Source of the DNA: Bacteroidota bacterium
GTDB taxonomy: Bacteria; Bacteroidota; Bacteroidia; Chitinophagales; Saprospiraceae
Reading direction: 5' to 3'
Assembly: GCA_029781865.1 (NCBI GenBank)
Contig: JAKOVW010000081.1
Coordinates: 62,001 to 126,000 of the forward strand
Length of the DNA stretch: 64,000 nucleotides
Position numbers and translations under genes: made by a program. Shown in pieces: positions 1 to 7,271 of this stretch. How positions within the stretch are numbered: the stretch's first letter is position 1; each line of letters opens with the position of its first letter. A model generated the notes under the pieces. That model saw only the letters and a program-made list of their open reading frames with translations. It had not been told where the DNA came from and searched no databases.

Positions 1-657
1 TGGTTTCCGGTAACTGATTTTCCATTTGAAGCACCTGCCGATTGGATTCGCAGTATTAAAATGGTTAATGAAAATACGGGATATGCGTGTGCAGATATCG
101 GTAGAATCTACAAAACCACCGATGGTGGCGATCACTGGATAAGATTGCAATCCGGTACGCAGGAAGCGCTTTTTGATGTATCCTTTGTAGATGAATTGAA
201 TGGAATGATTTGCGGATTTAATGGTACTATACTGAGCACAAATGACGGTGGTCAGAGTTGGAAACAGTTGGCAAATCCCATTTCTAATGAGATTTTTTAT
301 TCCATTGATTTAATCACTAAAGACCTGGGATATATTTGCACACATACCGGCCACATTTTAAAACTAAATCTTAAAACCGGATTAAAAGATGAGATATATG
401 CGGACCATAAAGACCTACTCTATCCCAATCCTTGTCAAAATAATGTACATTTGACATTAGGAAGCTTATCTAAAAATCAAGTGCAACGTATAGTATTATC
501 AGATGTAACTGGTAAATCGTATGATCTCAATTGGAATTGGGAAGATAATAATCATCTGATGCTAAATCTTCAGAATACCGGAAATGGATTATTTATAATA
601 CGTGTAGTTTCAGAAAAACAAATTTTGCGATTTCCGCTTTCTATTCAATCAAACTAA
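1..657 (+). CDS. Secreted YCF48-like repeat protein with T9SS sorting tail (5' partial)
   Basis: The reading frame is open from base 1, so the start lies outside the window; the first in-window ATG (61) is internal. The visible part has two BNR/YCF48-like beta-propeller repeats with TTDGGDHW and STNDGGQSW signatures. The last ~75 residues form a type A T9SS sorting domain: LLYPNPCQNN near its start, then SDVTGKSYDL, then a closing GLFIIRV strand. Family knowledge: such proteins cross the outer membrane by T9SS and are surface-attached or released. Substrate unknown. Confidence 0.8.
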   Translation, partial: WFPVTDFPFEAPADWIRSIKMVNENTGYACADIGRIYKTTDGGDHWIRLQSGTQEALFDVSFVDELNGMICGFNGTILSTNDGGQSWKQLANPISNEIFYSIDLITKDLGYICTHTGHILKLNLKTGLKDEIYADHKDLLYPNPCQNNVHLTLGSLSKNQVQRIVLSDVTGKSYDLNWNWEDNNHLMLNLQNTGNGLFIIRVVSEKQILRFPLSIQSN

Positions 658-683
658 TTTTTTAACCAATAAATCAAAACAAA

Positions 684-1115
684 ATGGAAACGAAAACAAA
701 TTGGCTCGCACTTGTTGTATCTGCTCTGGTAGGCATTGCATTGGGCTTTGTATGGTACGGTCTCCTGTTCTCCAATCAATGGATGGCAGGTAATGGTATC
801 ACTATGGATGCTGCCGGAAAAATGATGAAAAATGGTGCAGAAATGCCACACTCCAATTTACCTATGATCGTAAACACGGTTTCTCTACTGGTCTATGCTT
901 ACATCATGAACTGGCTTGTGAATAAAACCAGTTCTTTCGATCTGAAATCAGGTGCTACACTTGGGGCAATGATTGGATTGATTCATTTATTCGGAATATA
1001 TACGGGTAACCGGTTTGCCGGAAACCCGATTAGCCTTTCTATGGTAGATGGATTTTATACCTTTTTATTATTCACCGTCATGGGTACAATAATTGGAGCC
1101 TGGAGAGCTAAATAA
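684..1115 (+). CDS. DUF1761 family membrane protein
   Basis: A 143-residue protein with four predicted hydrophobic segments. The N-terminal helix is followed by the WYGLLFSNQWMAG segment typical of DUF1761. The C-terminal helix (FLLFTVMGTIIGAWR) also fits the family, and the length is usual. Function is not established for DUF1761. It is the only complete gene between the left-edge gene and a strong terminator at 1202-1243, so it is probably monocistronic. Confidence 0.8.
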   Translation: METKTNWLALVVSALVGIALGFVWYGLLFSNQWMAGNGITMDAAGKMMKNGAEMPHSNLPMIVNTVSLLVYAYIMNWLVNKTSSFDLKSGATLGAMIGLIHLFGIYTGNRFAGNPISLSMVDGFYTFLLFTVMGTIIGAWRAK

Positions 1116-1120
1116 ATAAT

Positions 1121-1174
1121 AGCTTAGCTAAGCTGCCACTGCCTATCAGATGCTTATTCTGATTTACAGTGCAG
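1121..1174 (+). other. Dense dyad symmetry in the 3' untranslated region
   Basis: A perfect 14-bp palindrome (AGCTTAGCTAAGCT) at 1121-1134 starts 6 bases after the stop codon. It overlaps a long stem-loop: 1133-1141 pairs with 1167-1174 with one bulged base, and 1145-1150 pairs with 1158-1163. The two cannot fold at once. It lies upstream of the terminator at 1202, so it would be part of the same transcript. No known RNA family recognised. Confidence 0.4.
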
Positions 1175-1201
1175 GTTGGTAAACAAATAATCTAATTTCA
1201 T

Positions 1202-1243
1202 AAAAGTCCTTGTTGTTATTAAGCAGCAAGGACTTTTGTTTTT
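1202..1243 (+). terminator. Rho-independent terminator
   Basis: A 14-bp stem (1202-1215 with 1224-1237, one G-U pair) with an 8-base loop, followed by GTTTTT. It ends transcription from the DUF1761 gene before the gene at 1296. Confidence 0.85.
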
Positions 1244-1295
1244 GAAAACATATTCATTATGAATTCAACTATATTAGAGCTTTAATTTCTTAGTT

Positions 1296-2498
1296 ATGAC
1301 TCAAACGGAAAACCAAATTCAAAATCGCATTGATTCAATTGATATTTTGAGAGGTATAGTCATGGTTATTATGGCCCTTGATCATGTGCGGGATTACTTC
1401 CACATCACTGCAAATACTCAAAATCCTTTAGATCTGAATACAACTACCCCTCTTTTGTTTTTTACCCGCTGGATCACACATTTCTGCGCCCCGGTTTTCA
1501 TTTTTTTGTCCGGCACCTCCATTTATCTTCAAAGTTTACGCAAAACCAAATCAGAATTGAGTGCATTCTTAATCAAACGAGGTCTGTGGCTGGTATTCGC
1601 TGAAGTATGCATTATCACATTTGGATGGTCATTCAATCCTTACTACAATTTTCTTTTTTTACAGGTCATCTGGACCATTGGACTCAGTATGGTTATCCTG
1701 GGAATACTGATCAGGCTACCATATAACATTCTTCTGACTCTGGGTCTTATTATTGTTTTGGGTCATAATTTACTGGATATTCCGGAATCGGCAGCCGGAT
1801 TTAAAGGTGGGTTTTGGTGGGACCTGTTCCATCATGGCTTCTTTACCCCCTATGAATATGCACCCAATCATACTGCATTAATCGTATATCCATTTTTTCC
1901 ATGGACAGGATTGATGATATTAGGATATTGTACCGGACTCTTTTTTACGCCACAATACACCACTGAACGTCGTAAAAATATCTTCTTACGAATTGGTATT
2001 ATTGGAATACTGCTATTTATTGTCGTACGCAGTATTAATCTTTATGGAGATCCGATTGCATGGAGCAAACAATCCAGCTTATTGTACACCATCTTTTCGT
2101 TTGTCGATGTCCACAAATATCCTCCCTCGCTTGATTTTATGCTAATGACCATTGGCCCTGCATTCTTATTTTTGGCTTATATTGAAGGAATTAAAAATAA
2201 ATTTACAGATACGATGCGCATCTATGGAAGAGTAGCCTTCTTTTATTACATCCTTCATATTTATCTGGTTCACTTATTCGCAACAATCAGCTATTTTGCC
2301 AATGGGCATACCTTCGAAGAAGCGTTTAACCCAAAACAAAATCTTCCATTTTATTTTGTGCTTGCCGGGGAAGGTTATAACCTTGCGGTCGTTTATCTTG
2401 TTTGGTTAATCGTAGTGGTTTCGCTTTACCCCTTGTGTAATTGGTATAATAATTACAAATCAATGCATAAAGAGAAATGGTGGTTAAGTTATTTATAA
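1296..2498 (+). CDS. DUF1624 family (HGSNAT-like) multi-pass membrane acyltransferase homologue
   Basis: A 400-residue protein with about ten hydrophobic segments. The N-terminus has SIDILRGIVMVIMALDHVRD, with the Asp-His pair conserved in DUF1624/heparan-alpha-glucosaminide N-acetyltransferase-like proteins. HFCAPVFIFLSG follows at about residue 65. Family knowledge: relatives move acyl groups across membranes onto sugars; no substrate can be inferred here. It lies 32 bp upstream of the Crp/Fnr gene in the same direction and may share its transcript. Confidence 0.75.
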   Translation: MTQTENQIQNRIDSIDILRGIVMVIMALDHVRDYFHITANTQNPLDLNTTTPLLFFTRWITHFCAPVFIFLSGTSIYLQSLRKTKSELSAFLIKRGLWLVFAEVCIITFGWSFNPYYNFLFLQVIWTIGLSMVILGILIRLPYNILLTLGLIIVLGHNLLDIPESAAGFKGGFWWDLFHHGFFTPYEYAPNHTALIVYPFFPWTGLMILGYCTGLFFTPQYTTERRKNIFLRIGIIGILLFIVVRSINLYGDPIAWSKQSSLLYTIFSFVDVHKYPPSLDFMLMTIGPAFLFLAYIEGIKNKFTDTMRIYGRVAFFYYILHIYLVHLFATISYFANGHTFEEAFNPKQNLPFYFVLAGEGYNLAVVYLVWLIVVVSLYPLCNWYNNYKSMHKEKWWLSYL

Positions 2499-2530
2499 AA
2501 TACTAAAGCAATATCTCAGACAAACAATAC

Positions 2531-3151
2531 ATGAAATTAAATAATATCGTTGAATTCAATTCTTCCCCGCGGGTTACGGCTAAATTATATGAATACGGAT
2601 TTTCTAAAGAATTCAAGGAAGGCGAAATTATTTTAAATGAAAATGCCTACATCAAAGCCATACCCATTGTCACCAGCGGCAGCATCCGGGTAATGCGAAC
2701 CGACGAAGATGGACGTGAAATATTGCTTTATTACATAAAGGCAGGAGAAAGTTGCATAATGTCCTTTCTTGGCGGTATGCACCATGATACAAGTAAAATA
2801 AAAGCAATTGCAGAAGAAGACACCGAAATTCTTTTTATCCCAATTGAAAAAGTAAGTTCTCTCATTCGGGAATTTCCGGAATGGCTGGATTATATTTTCA
2901 GACTTTACCATAAGCGGTTTGAGGAATTGCTGGAGGTGGTAAATGCAGTTGCCTTCAAAAAAATGGATGAACGATTATTGGATTTTATTAAAAAGAAATG
3001 CACATTGACCAATAGCCGGACACTATATGTTACTCACGAACAACTTGCCAATGAATTGGGTACAGCCAGGGTTGTCGTTTCCAGGCTTCTTAAACAAATG
3101 GAAGAAGAAGGCCTGGTCCAATTGGGGAGAAATAAAATTTCTCTTGTGTAA
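2531..3151 (+). CDS. Crp/Fnr family transcriptional regulator, likely controls the sulfur cluster
   Basis: A 206-residue protein with an N-terminal cyclic-nucleotide-binding-type fold (about 15-125), a long dimer helix, and a C-terminal winged HTH (about 165-195, HEQLANELGTARVVVSRLL). It lacks the N-terminal cysteine cluster of Fnr, so an iron-sulfur oxygen sensor is unlikely. It has only two cysteines, C75 (GESCIMSF) in the sensor domain and C157 before the HTH. A thiol or persulfide signal is possible but is inference. A 16-bp dyad overlaps its stop codon, and a near copy precedes the CstB-like gene. Confidence 0.85.
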   Translation: MKLNNIVEFNSSPRVTAKLYEYGFSKEFKEGEIILNENAYIKAIPIVTSGSIRVMRTDEDGREILLYYIKAGESCIMSFLGGMHHDTSKIKAIAEEDTEILFIPIEKVSSLIREFPEWLDYIFRLYHKRFEELLEVVNAVAFKKMDERLLDFIKKKCTLTNSRTLYVTHEQLANELGTARVVVSRLLKQMEEEGLVQLGRNKISLV

Positions 3152-3195
3152 CAAAAGTCACCAAACCATCCTTTTTTTCACAAGACCTTTGTATG
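3147..3195 (+). promoter_or_regulatory. Crp/Fnr-type operator plus -7 box for the DUF2892 gene
   Basis: The dyad TGTAACAAAAGTCACC is at 3147-3162 and a -7-like GACCTTTG at 3184-3191. The dyad centre is 29.5 bp before the first base of the -7 element, which puts it near -41, the usual class II activator position. The same arrangement occurs at 3566-3610. No good -33 TTG is present, which fits an activator-dependent promoter. Confidence 0.6.
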
Positions 3196-3225
3196 GTAAA
3201 CTTAACCTTATAAAAATTATCAAAC

Positions 3226-3432
3226 ATGAAACCAAACATGGGCACTGCTGACAAAACGGCGAGAATTGCCGTAGCTATCATCATAGCAATTCTTTATTTT
3301 ACAAACTTGATTTCAGGGACACTGGCAATCATCCTTTTTATTATCGCAGCTCTTTTTCTCTTAACAAGCTTAATTAGCTTTTGTCCACTATATACTGCGC
3401 TGGGCATTTCCACACGTAAGGAGACGGAATAA
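3226..3432 (+). CDS. DUF2892 (YgaP-type) small membrane protein
   Basis: A 68-residue protein with two transmembrane segments (about 14-31 and 34-52), ending in FCPLYTALGIST, the hallmark of DUF2892. Family knowledge: the same domain is the membrane anchor of the rhodanese YgaP and is common beside sulfurtransferase genes. It has its own operator and promoter, matching that of the persulfide dioxygenase operon 200 bp downstream, so the two units are probably co-regulated. Confidence 0.8.
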   Translation: MKPNMGTADKTARIAVAIIIAILYFTNLISGTLAIILFIIAALFLLTSLISFCPLYTALGISTRKETE

Positions 3433-3565
3433 TCATCTGATCTTATTGTGATGGCATGTTTAAATCCGATCCGGATAAGAGGGTGAATTATAAATTATTG
3501 ATTGTAACTGAATGACCAGTCTCTTATAATTCGCAACCGGAATATGAATAAATTAATTTTACTTG

Positions 3566-3615
3566 TGTAACAAAAGTAACCGAGATGCATAAATTGCCAT
3601 CATACCTTTGTATCG
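3566..3615 (+). promoter_or_regulatory. Crp/Fnr-type operator plus TAnnTTTG promoter of the persulfide operon
   Basis: The dyad TGTAACAAAAGTAACC is at 3566-3581 and a perfect -7 element TACCTTTG at 3603-3610. Spacing from the dyad centre to the -7 element is 29.5 bp, identical to the copy at 3147. The shared block extends upstream (CTTGTG) and past the -7 box (TAT.G.AAA). The putative start site is about 20 bp before the ATG at 3636. Confidence 0.7.
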
Positions 3616-3635
3616 CAAAAGTATAATAAAACCTT

Positions 3636-4991
3636 ATGAAAATTCATCAATTTATAGACCAAAATCTGGCTCACTTTTCTTACGCAATTTTAAGCCGCGG
3701 AGAAATCGCTTTGGTTGATCCCGGAAGAAATCCACAACCGTATTATGATTTTGCAAATGAACACAATGCTCAAATTTCTGCCATTATAGAAACACATCCT
3801 CATGCGGATTTCATAAGTGGTCATCTCGAATTATCGGCCACTACTGGTGCTCCGATTTATATAAGCAAATTGGTAGGTGCTGAATTTCCGCATCAGACTT
3901 TCGATGAAGGCGATGCTATATTACTTGGAGAAATTACACTTAAGGCTATCAATACGCCCGGGCATTCCCCGGATAGCATTTGCATCATTGCAATCGATCA
4001 AAATGGCAAATATGAAGCCGTTTTTACTGGTGATACCTTATTTGCAGGTGATTGTGGCAGACCGGATCTACGTGAAACAGCCGGTGCAATTACAGCCTCG
4101 AGAATAGAAATGGCTAAGCAAATGTATTATTCCTTACATGGTAAGCTTATGAATTTGCCCGATGATACCGCCTTATATCCTGCCCATGGATCCGGTAGCT
4201 TATGCGGTAAAGCTTTAAGTTCTAAAACATCAAGTACTATTGGAGAAGAAAAAAGAAGCAACTGGAGTTTACAGGATTTAAATGAAGAAAACTTTGTCGC
4301 TGAACTTTTAAAAGATCAGGCCTATATTCCAAAATATTTTCCTTTCGATGTTGCATTGAATAAAAAAGGTGCTCCTGATTACGCATTCAGTATTTCAAAT
4401 GTCAGGAAAAGGTCTCCCGTGAAATGTCAGGGTTGTGTTGATTCCCTCAATCCTGAAATTCTGATCATTGACACCCGGCCACAGCATATGTTCAAAAAAT
4501 CACATTTGAAAAATGCAATTAACTTAATGAACAATCTTAAATTCGAAACCTGGCTTGGCAGCATTGTGAATCCAGGACAAAAATTTTATTTGCTTGCGGA
4601 AAACGATTCCGCTCTTTCTGAACTGATTGAACGCATCGCTAAAATTGGGTATGAAAATCAAATTGAACTGGCTTTTGTTTCCACATATGGTAACGCTGAA
4701 ATGCCTTTATTCGACAGTAGTAAACTAAAAGAGAATGCAGAAGCATTCACGATCGTTGACATACGAAGTAATCAGGAAGCCGGTCAAAAAAAGTTTTTTC
4801 AAAATGCGATAAATATTCCTTTACCCGAACTCTTAGAACGCGTAAATGAAATTCCGGATCATAAACCGATTTTAGTTCATTGCGCAGGAGGATACCGAAG
4901 CGCAGCAGGCAGCAGTATTATTAAATCCAAAATAAACTGCCCGGATGGCATTTTTGATTTAAGTGAAGCAATTAACCAGTTTCAATCATGA
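3636..4991 (+). CDS. cstB: CstB-like persulfide dioxygenase-rhodanese fusion
   Basis: A 451-residue protein in three parts. Residues 1-250 are a persulfide dioxygenase of the metallo-beta-lactamase fold: H54-x-H56-x-D58, H110, D133 and H184, followed by GSGSLCGKA with C190. Residues ~270-350 resemble a rhodanese but lack the active cysteine. Residues ~365-451 are a complete rhodanese with loop CAGGYRS (C416). A CQGC pair (C264, C267) sits in the linker. Family knowledge: CstB oxidises low-molecular-weight persulfides to thiosulfate or sulfite in the cytoplasm. It is the first gene of a compact operon, and its stop overlaps the next start (ATGA). Confidence 0.88.
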   Translation: MKIHQFIDQNLAHFSYAILSRGEIALVDPGRNPQPYYDFANEHNAQISAIIETHPHADFISGHLELSATTGAPIYISKLVGAEFPHQTFDEGDAILLGEITLKAINTPGHSPDSICIIAIDQNGKYEAVFTGDTLFAGDCGRPDLRETAGAITASRIEMAKQMYYSLHGKLMNLPDDTALYPAHGSGSLCGKALSSKTSSTIGEEKRSNWSLQDLNEENFVAELLKDQAYIPKYFPFDVALNKKGAPDYAFSISNVRKRSPVKCQGCVDSLNPEILIIDTRPQHMFKKSHLKNAINLMNNLKFETWLGSIVNPGQKFYLLAENDSALSELIERIAKIGYENQIELAFVSTYGNAEMPLFDSSKLKENAEAFTIVDIRSNQEAGQKKFFQNAINIPLPELLERVNEIPDHKPILVHCAGGYRSAAGSSIIKSKINCPDGIFDLSEAINQFQS

Positions 4992-5185
4992 AGTATCTCA
5001 TCAATAACAAACTCACTCTTATCGGTGTGATCCTTGGTGCGCTTAGTGGATATCTCTACTACTATTATATTGGTTGCTCTGGTGGTAGCTGCCCGATAAC
5101 TTCAAAACCTATAAATAGCAGCTTATATGGAGCTGCATTGGGTGGTCTGATAATTAATTATTTTAAAACGGAAAAATCACAATAA
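4988..5185 (+). CDS. DUF6132 family small membrane protein
   Basis: A 65-residue protein with an N-terminal transmembrane helix, then YLYYYYIGCSGGSCPITS. The two cysteines in GCSGGSC and the Tyr-rich turn fit DUF6132. A second hydrophobic stretch follows (about 47-58). The start overlaps the stop of the CstB-like gene by 4 bp, so translation is probably coupled. Function is unknown; position and cysteines suggest a link to membrane sulfur traffic (inference). Confidence 0.72.
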   Translation: MKYLINNKLTLIGVILGALSGYLYYYYIGCSGGSCPITSKPINSSLYGAALGGLIINYFKTEKSQ

Positions 5186-5210
5186 CTCAAATTAACTTAA
5201 AATTTCTTTT

Positions 5211-5495
5211 ATGAATATTGAAAAAATAATCCGTGACAAACGCGGAACGATTGTAGATGTAAGAACACCTTCTGAATTCATGAGCGGCGGTGTTGCAGGT
5301 TCAATAAACATTCCTTTACAGGAAATACCGCAGCGATTGAATGAATTTAAAAATCTGAATACACCCATAATACTCTGTTGCGCATCCGGTGGGCGAAGCA
5401 GTGTGGCGACACAAATGCTTAACCAAAATGGTATTAAATGCGTTAACGGAGGTTCATGGCTGGACGTAAACTATTTTCAATCTCAAACTGTTTAA
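5211..5495 (+). CDS. Single-domain rhodanese sulfurtransferase
   Basis: A 94-residue rhodanese domain with the CH2A-type IVDVRTPSEF near the start and the active loop CASGGRS (C57; C56 precedes it). It has the usual single-domain length, without signal peptide or anchor, so it is cytoplasmic. Family knowledge: it carries a cysteine persulfide and passes sulfane sulfur to acceptors. It ends 2 bp before a second, related rhodanese gene, an apparent tandem duplication that has diverged. Confidence 0.85.
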   Translation: MNIEKIIRDKRGTIVDVRTPSEFMSGGVAGSINIPLQEIPQRLNEFKNLNTPIILCCASGGRSSVATQMLNQNGIKCVNGGSWLDVNYFQSQTV

Positions 5496-5496
5496 C

Positions 5497-5814
5497 ATGT
5501 TAAATAGAATAAAACAATTTTTCGGTATTGGGCCTGGGCCCGACTTTGCGGAAATAATAAAAAGCGGAGCTATTATACTTGACGTTCGAAGTAAAAACGA
5601 ATTTATAAGTGGACATATTCAAGGGTCGGTAAATATTTCCGTCGACTCCCTGCAGAATAATCTGAATAAACTGAAAGACAAAAATAAAGCCATTATTACT
5701 TGTTGCGCATCGGGAATGAGAAGTTCAGCTGCTAAAAGCATACTGGAATCGCATGGTTATACACGAGTATATAATGGTGGTAGTTGGACTAATCTTCAAA
5801 ACAAGATAAAATAA
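5497..5814 (+). CDS. Second single-domain rhodanese sulfurtransferase
   Basis: A 105-residue protein. About 20 residues precede the rhodanese domain, then ILDVRSKNEF and the active loop CASGMRS (C70). It is clearly related to the 94-residue rhodanese just upstream (CCASG..SS and NGGSW are shared). The start is 2 bp after the preceding stop, and the following gene begins at the base after its own stop. Having this and two other sulfurtransferase sites in one operon suggests relay between carriers (inference). Confidence 0.85.
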   Translation: MLNRIKQFFGIGPGPDFAEIIKSGAIILDVRSKNEFISGHIQGSVNISVDSLQNNLNKLKDKNKAIITCCASGMRSSAAKSILESHGYTRVYNGGSWTNLQNKIK

Positions 5815-6072
5815 ATGAAGGAAAGAATATTACGGAATTGGACCTTACAACGAGCATTATATCTTGTTTTAGGTTTACTCATTGCCTTTCAGGCCTACCT
5901 GGATAAACAATGGTTTGGTTTCTTCCTCGGACTGTATTTTGCATCCATGGGATTATTGGCCTTCGGATGCGCATCCGGGAATTGCCTGAATAGTTCCAAT
6001 TCTGATCAAATGAAAGTTAAACAATCAACACATTTTAATGATGTTGAATTTGAAGAAATAAAAACAAAATAA
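5815..6072 (+). CDS. Small membrane protein of the rhodanese operon
   Basis: An 85-residue protein with one or two hydrophobic helices (about 13-28 and 33-50), followed by a cysteine pair in FGCASGNCLNSS. The tail is polar. The gene starts directly after the rhodanese stop codon with no spacer. I recognise no named family with certainty, though similar small proteins occur beside rhodaneses in Bacteroidota. The CASGNC motif at the end of a helix suggests a thiol site at the membrane surface (inference). Confidence 0.65.
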   Translation: MKERILRNWTLQRALYLVLGLLIAFQAYLDKQWFGFFLGLYFASMGLLAFGCASGNCLNSSNSDQMKVKQSTHFNDVEFEEIKTK

Positions 6073-6074
6073 TT

Positions 6075-6527
6075 ATGGAAGCACATTACTACAATGTAGA
6101 AGTAAACTGGAATCAAGAACGCAAAGGAATGATGTGTTCTCCGGAATTGAGTTTGTCCAATGGTGTAACAAACAGCTGTATTGAGGTTGCTACACCTCCT
6201 GAATTTCCTAAAGGAATACCCGGAATCTGGTCTCCCGAACATTTATTTACGGCCTCCGTAAGTAGTTGTTTTATGACCACATTTTTGGCTATTGCAGAGA
6301 ATTCAAAACTGGAATTTACCAGCTTCAAATGCAATTCCAAAGGCAAATTGGATCAGGTGGATGGAAAATACCTTATGACCGAAGTCATTCTTGAACCTAC
6401 CGTAGTCATAGTAAATGAAAAAGATCGCGATAAAGCTGAACGCATTTTACAAAAATCAGAATCAGCATGTCTGATATCCAACTCCATTAAATCAAAGATC
6501 ACATTGCTTACACACATTGAATCCTGA
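6075..6527 (+). CDS. OsmC/Ohr family protein
   Basis: A 150-residue protein of OsmC type. Both family cysteines are visible: SSCFMTTF (about residue 62) and [11 protein letters not shown] (about residue 134). The segment GIWSPEHLF is also typical. Family knowledge: OsmC proteins reduce organic hydroperoxides through the two cysteines; several occur fused or adjacent to rhodanese and persulfide genes. It lies 2 bp after the small membrane protein gene and 4 bp before thioredoxin, its likely reductant. Confidence 0.85.
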   Translation: MEAHYYNVEVNWNQERKGMMCSPELSLSNGVTNSCIEVATPPEFPKGIPGIWSPEHLFTASVSSCFMTTFLAIAENSKLEFTSFKCNSKGKLDQVDGKYLMTEVILEPTVVIVNEKDRDKAERILQKSESACLISNSIKSKITLLTHIES

Positions 6528-6531
6528 TAAC

Positions 6532-6834
6532 ATGAGCACATCTTTTACAGAAATTATAAATAGCGATACTCCAACTTTGGTGGATTTTCATGCTGAATGG
6601 TGCGGACCATGCAAAATGATGAAACCCATTCTTGAAGAATTGAAAACGAAAATTGGTGATAAAGCCAAAATACTAAAGGTAGACGTAGATAAAAATCCTC
6701 AAATAGCTGATTCTTTAAAAATTCATGGTGTGCCGACGCTTATCCTTTTTAAAAAAGGAAATATCCAATGGAGGCAATCCGGAGTTGTCTCTGCTGCTAA
6801 TCTGGAACAGGTAATACATAAGCACTTAAATTGA
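6532..6834 (+). CDS. Thioredoxin
   Basis: A 100-residue thioredoxin from the ATG at 6532; an in-frame TTG at 6517 inside the OsmC gene is less likely. The active site is WCGPC (C24, C27), and the cis-proline segment GVPTLILF is present. No signal peptide, so it is cytoplasmic. It is the last gene of the operon begun at 3636. Context suggests it recycles persulfidated or oxidised cysteines of the rhodaneses and OsmC. Confidence 0.88.
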   Translation: MSTSFTEIINSDTPTLVDFHAEWCGPCKMMKPILEELKTKIGDKAKILKVDVDKNPQIADSLKIHGVPTLILFKKGNIQWRQSGVVSAANLEQVIHKHLN

Positions 6835-7271
6835 ATTGGTGCAAGTGAATTGATTTATATTGATTTCAGATATAAGTATTCTTCAAATCAATTTTGATAC
6901 TTCCTATCACTTTAGTTGCAATATTATTCATTGATAAACAATAGCTTTTCTGGGCGGCCCCTGGTTGGACCTTATAATTTCTTCGACTTACAGGTAATAC
7001 AATTTATTTCATAGAGCGCTCTTATTGAAAGTGTAACCGGATCTGATTTATTATCTGCCGTTAAGATCGCTTTTTATCTATAGCATTTATAAATTGAATT
7101 ACGAGTCGTTTTCTTTCATTGAATATGAATTAAAAGCTACCTCTAATCCACTGCAAGTTCCTCTGAAACATTTAAATTGTTATTATAAAAGATTATTAAC
7201 ATCAGGCTGCAGGTATTACTTTTGATCCCGTTGTTTTCCGGAGCATTTTGACCTAATAACGGAAATTAAGT
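6835..7271 (+). promoter_or_regulatory. Intergenic region with promoter of the TonB receptor gene
   Basis: A 437-bp gap without a supported ORF. A -7 element TACTTTTG lies at 7217-7224, about 48 bp before the ATG at 7272. I found no convincing -33 TTG at the right distance and no recognisable riboswitch; in particular no cobalamin or TPP signature was seen. Confidence 0.35.

Noticed and set aside
1133-1174. Possible cobalamin riboswitch because of a GCCACTG string
   Set aside because: The string is part of a simple stem-loop in a 3' untranslated region. None of the other conserved helices of the B12 element was seen, and no B12 gene follows.
6835-7271. Riboswitch upstream of the TonB receptor
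   Set aside because: No conserved box of the cobalamin or TPP elements could be found; only a -7 element is supported.
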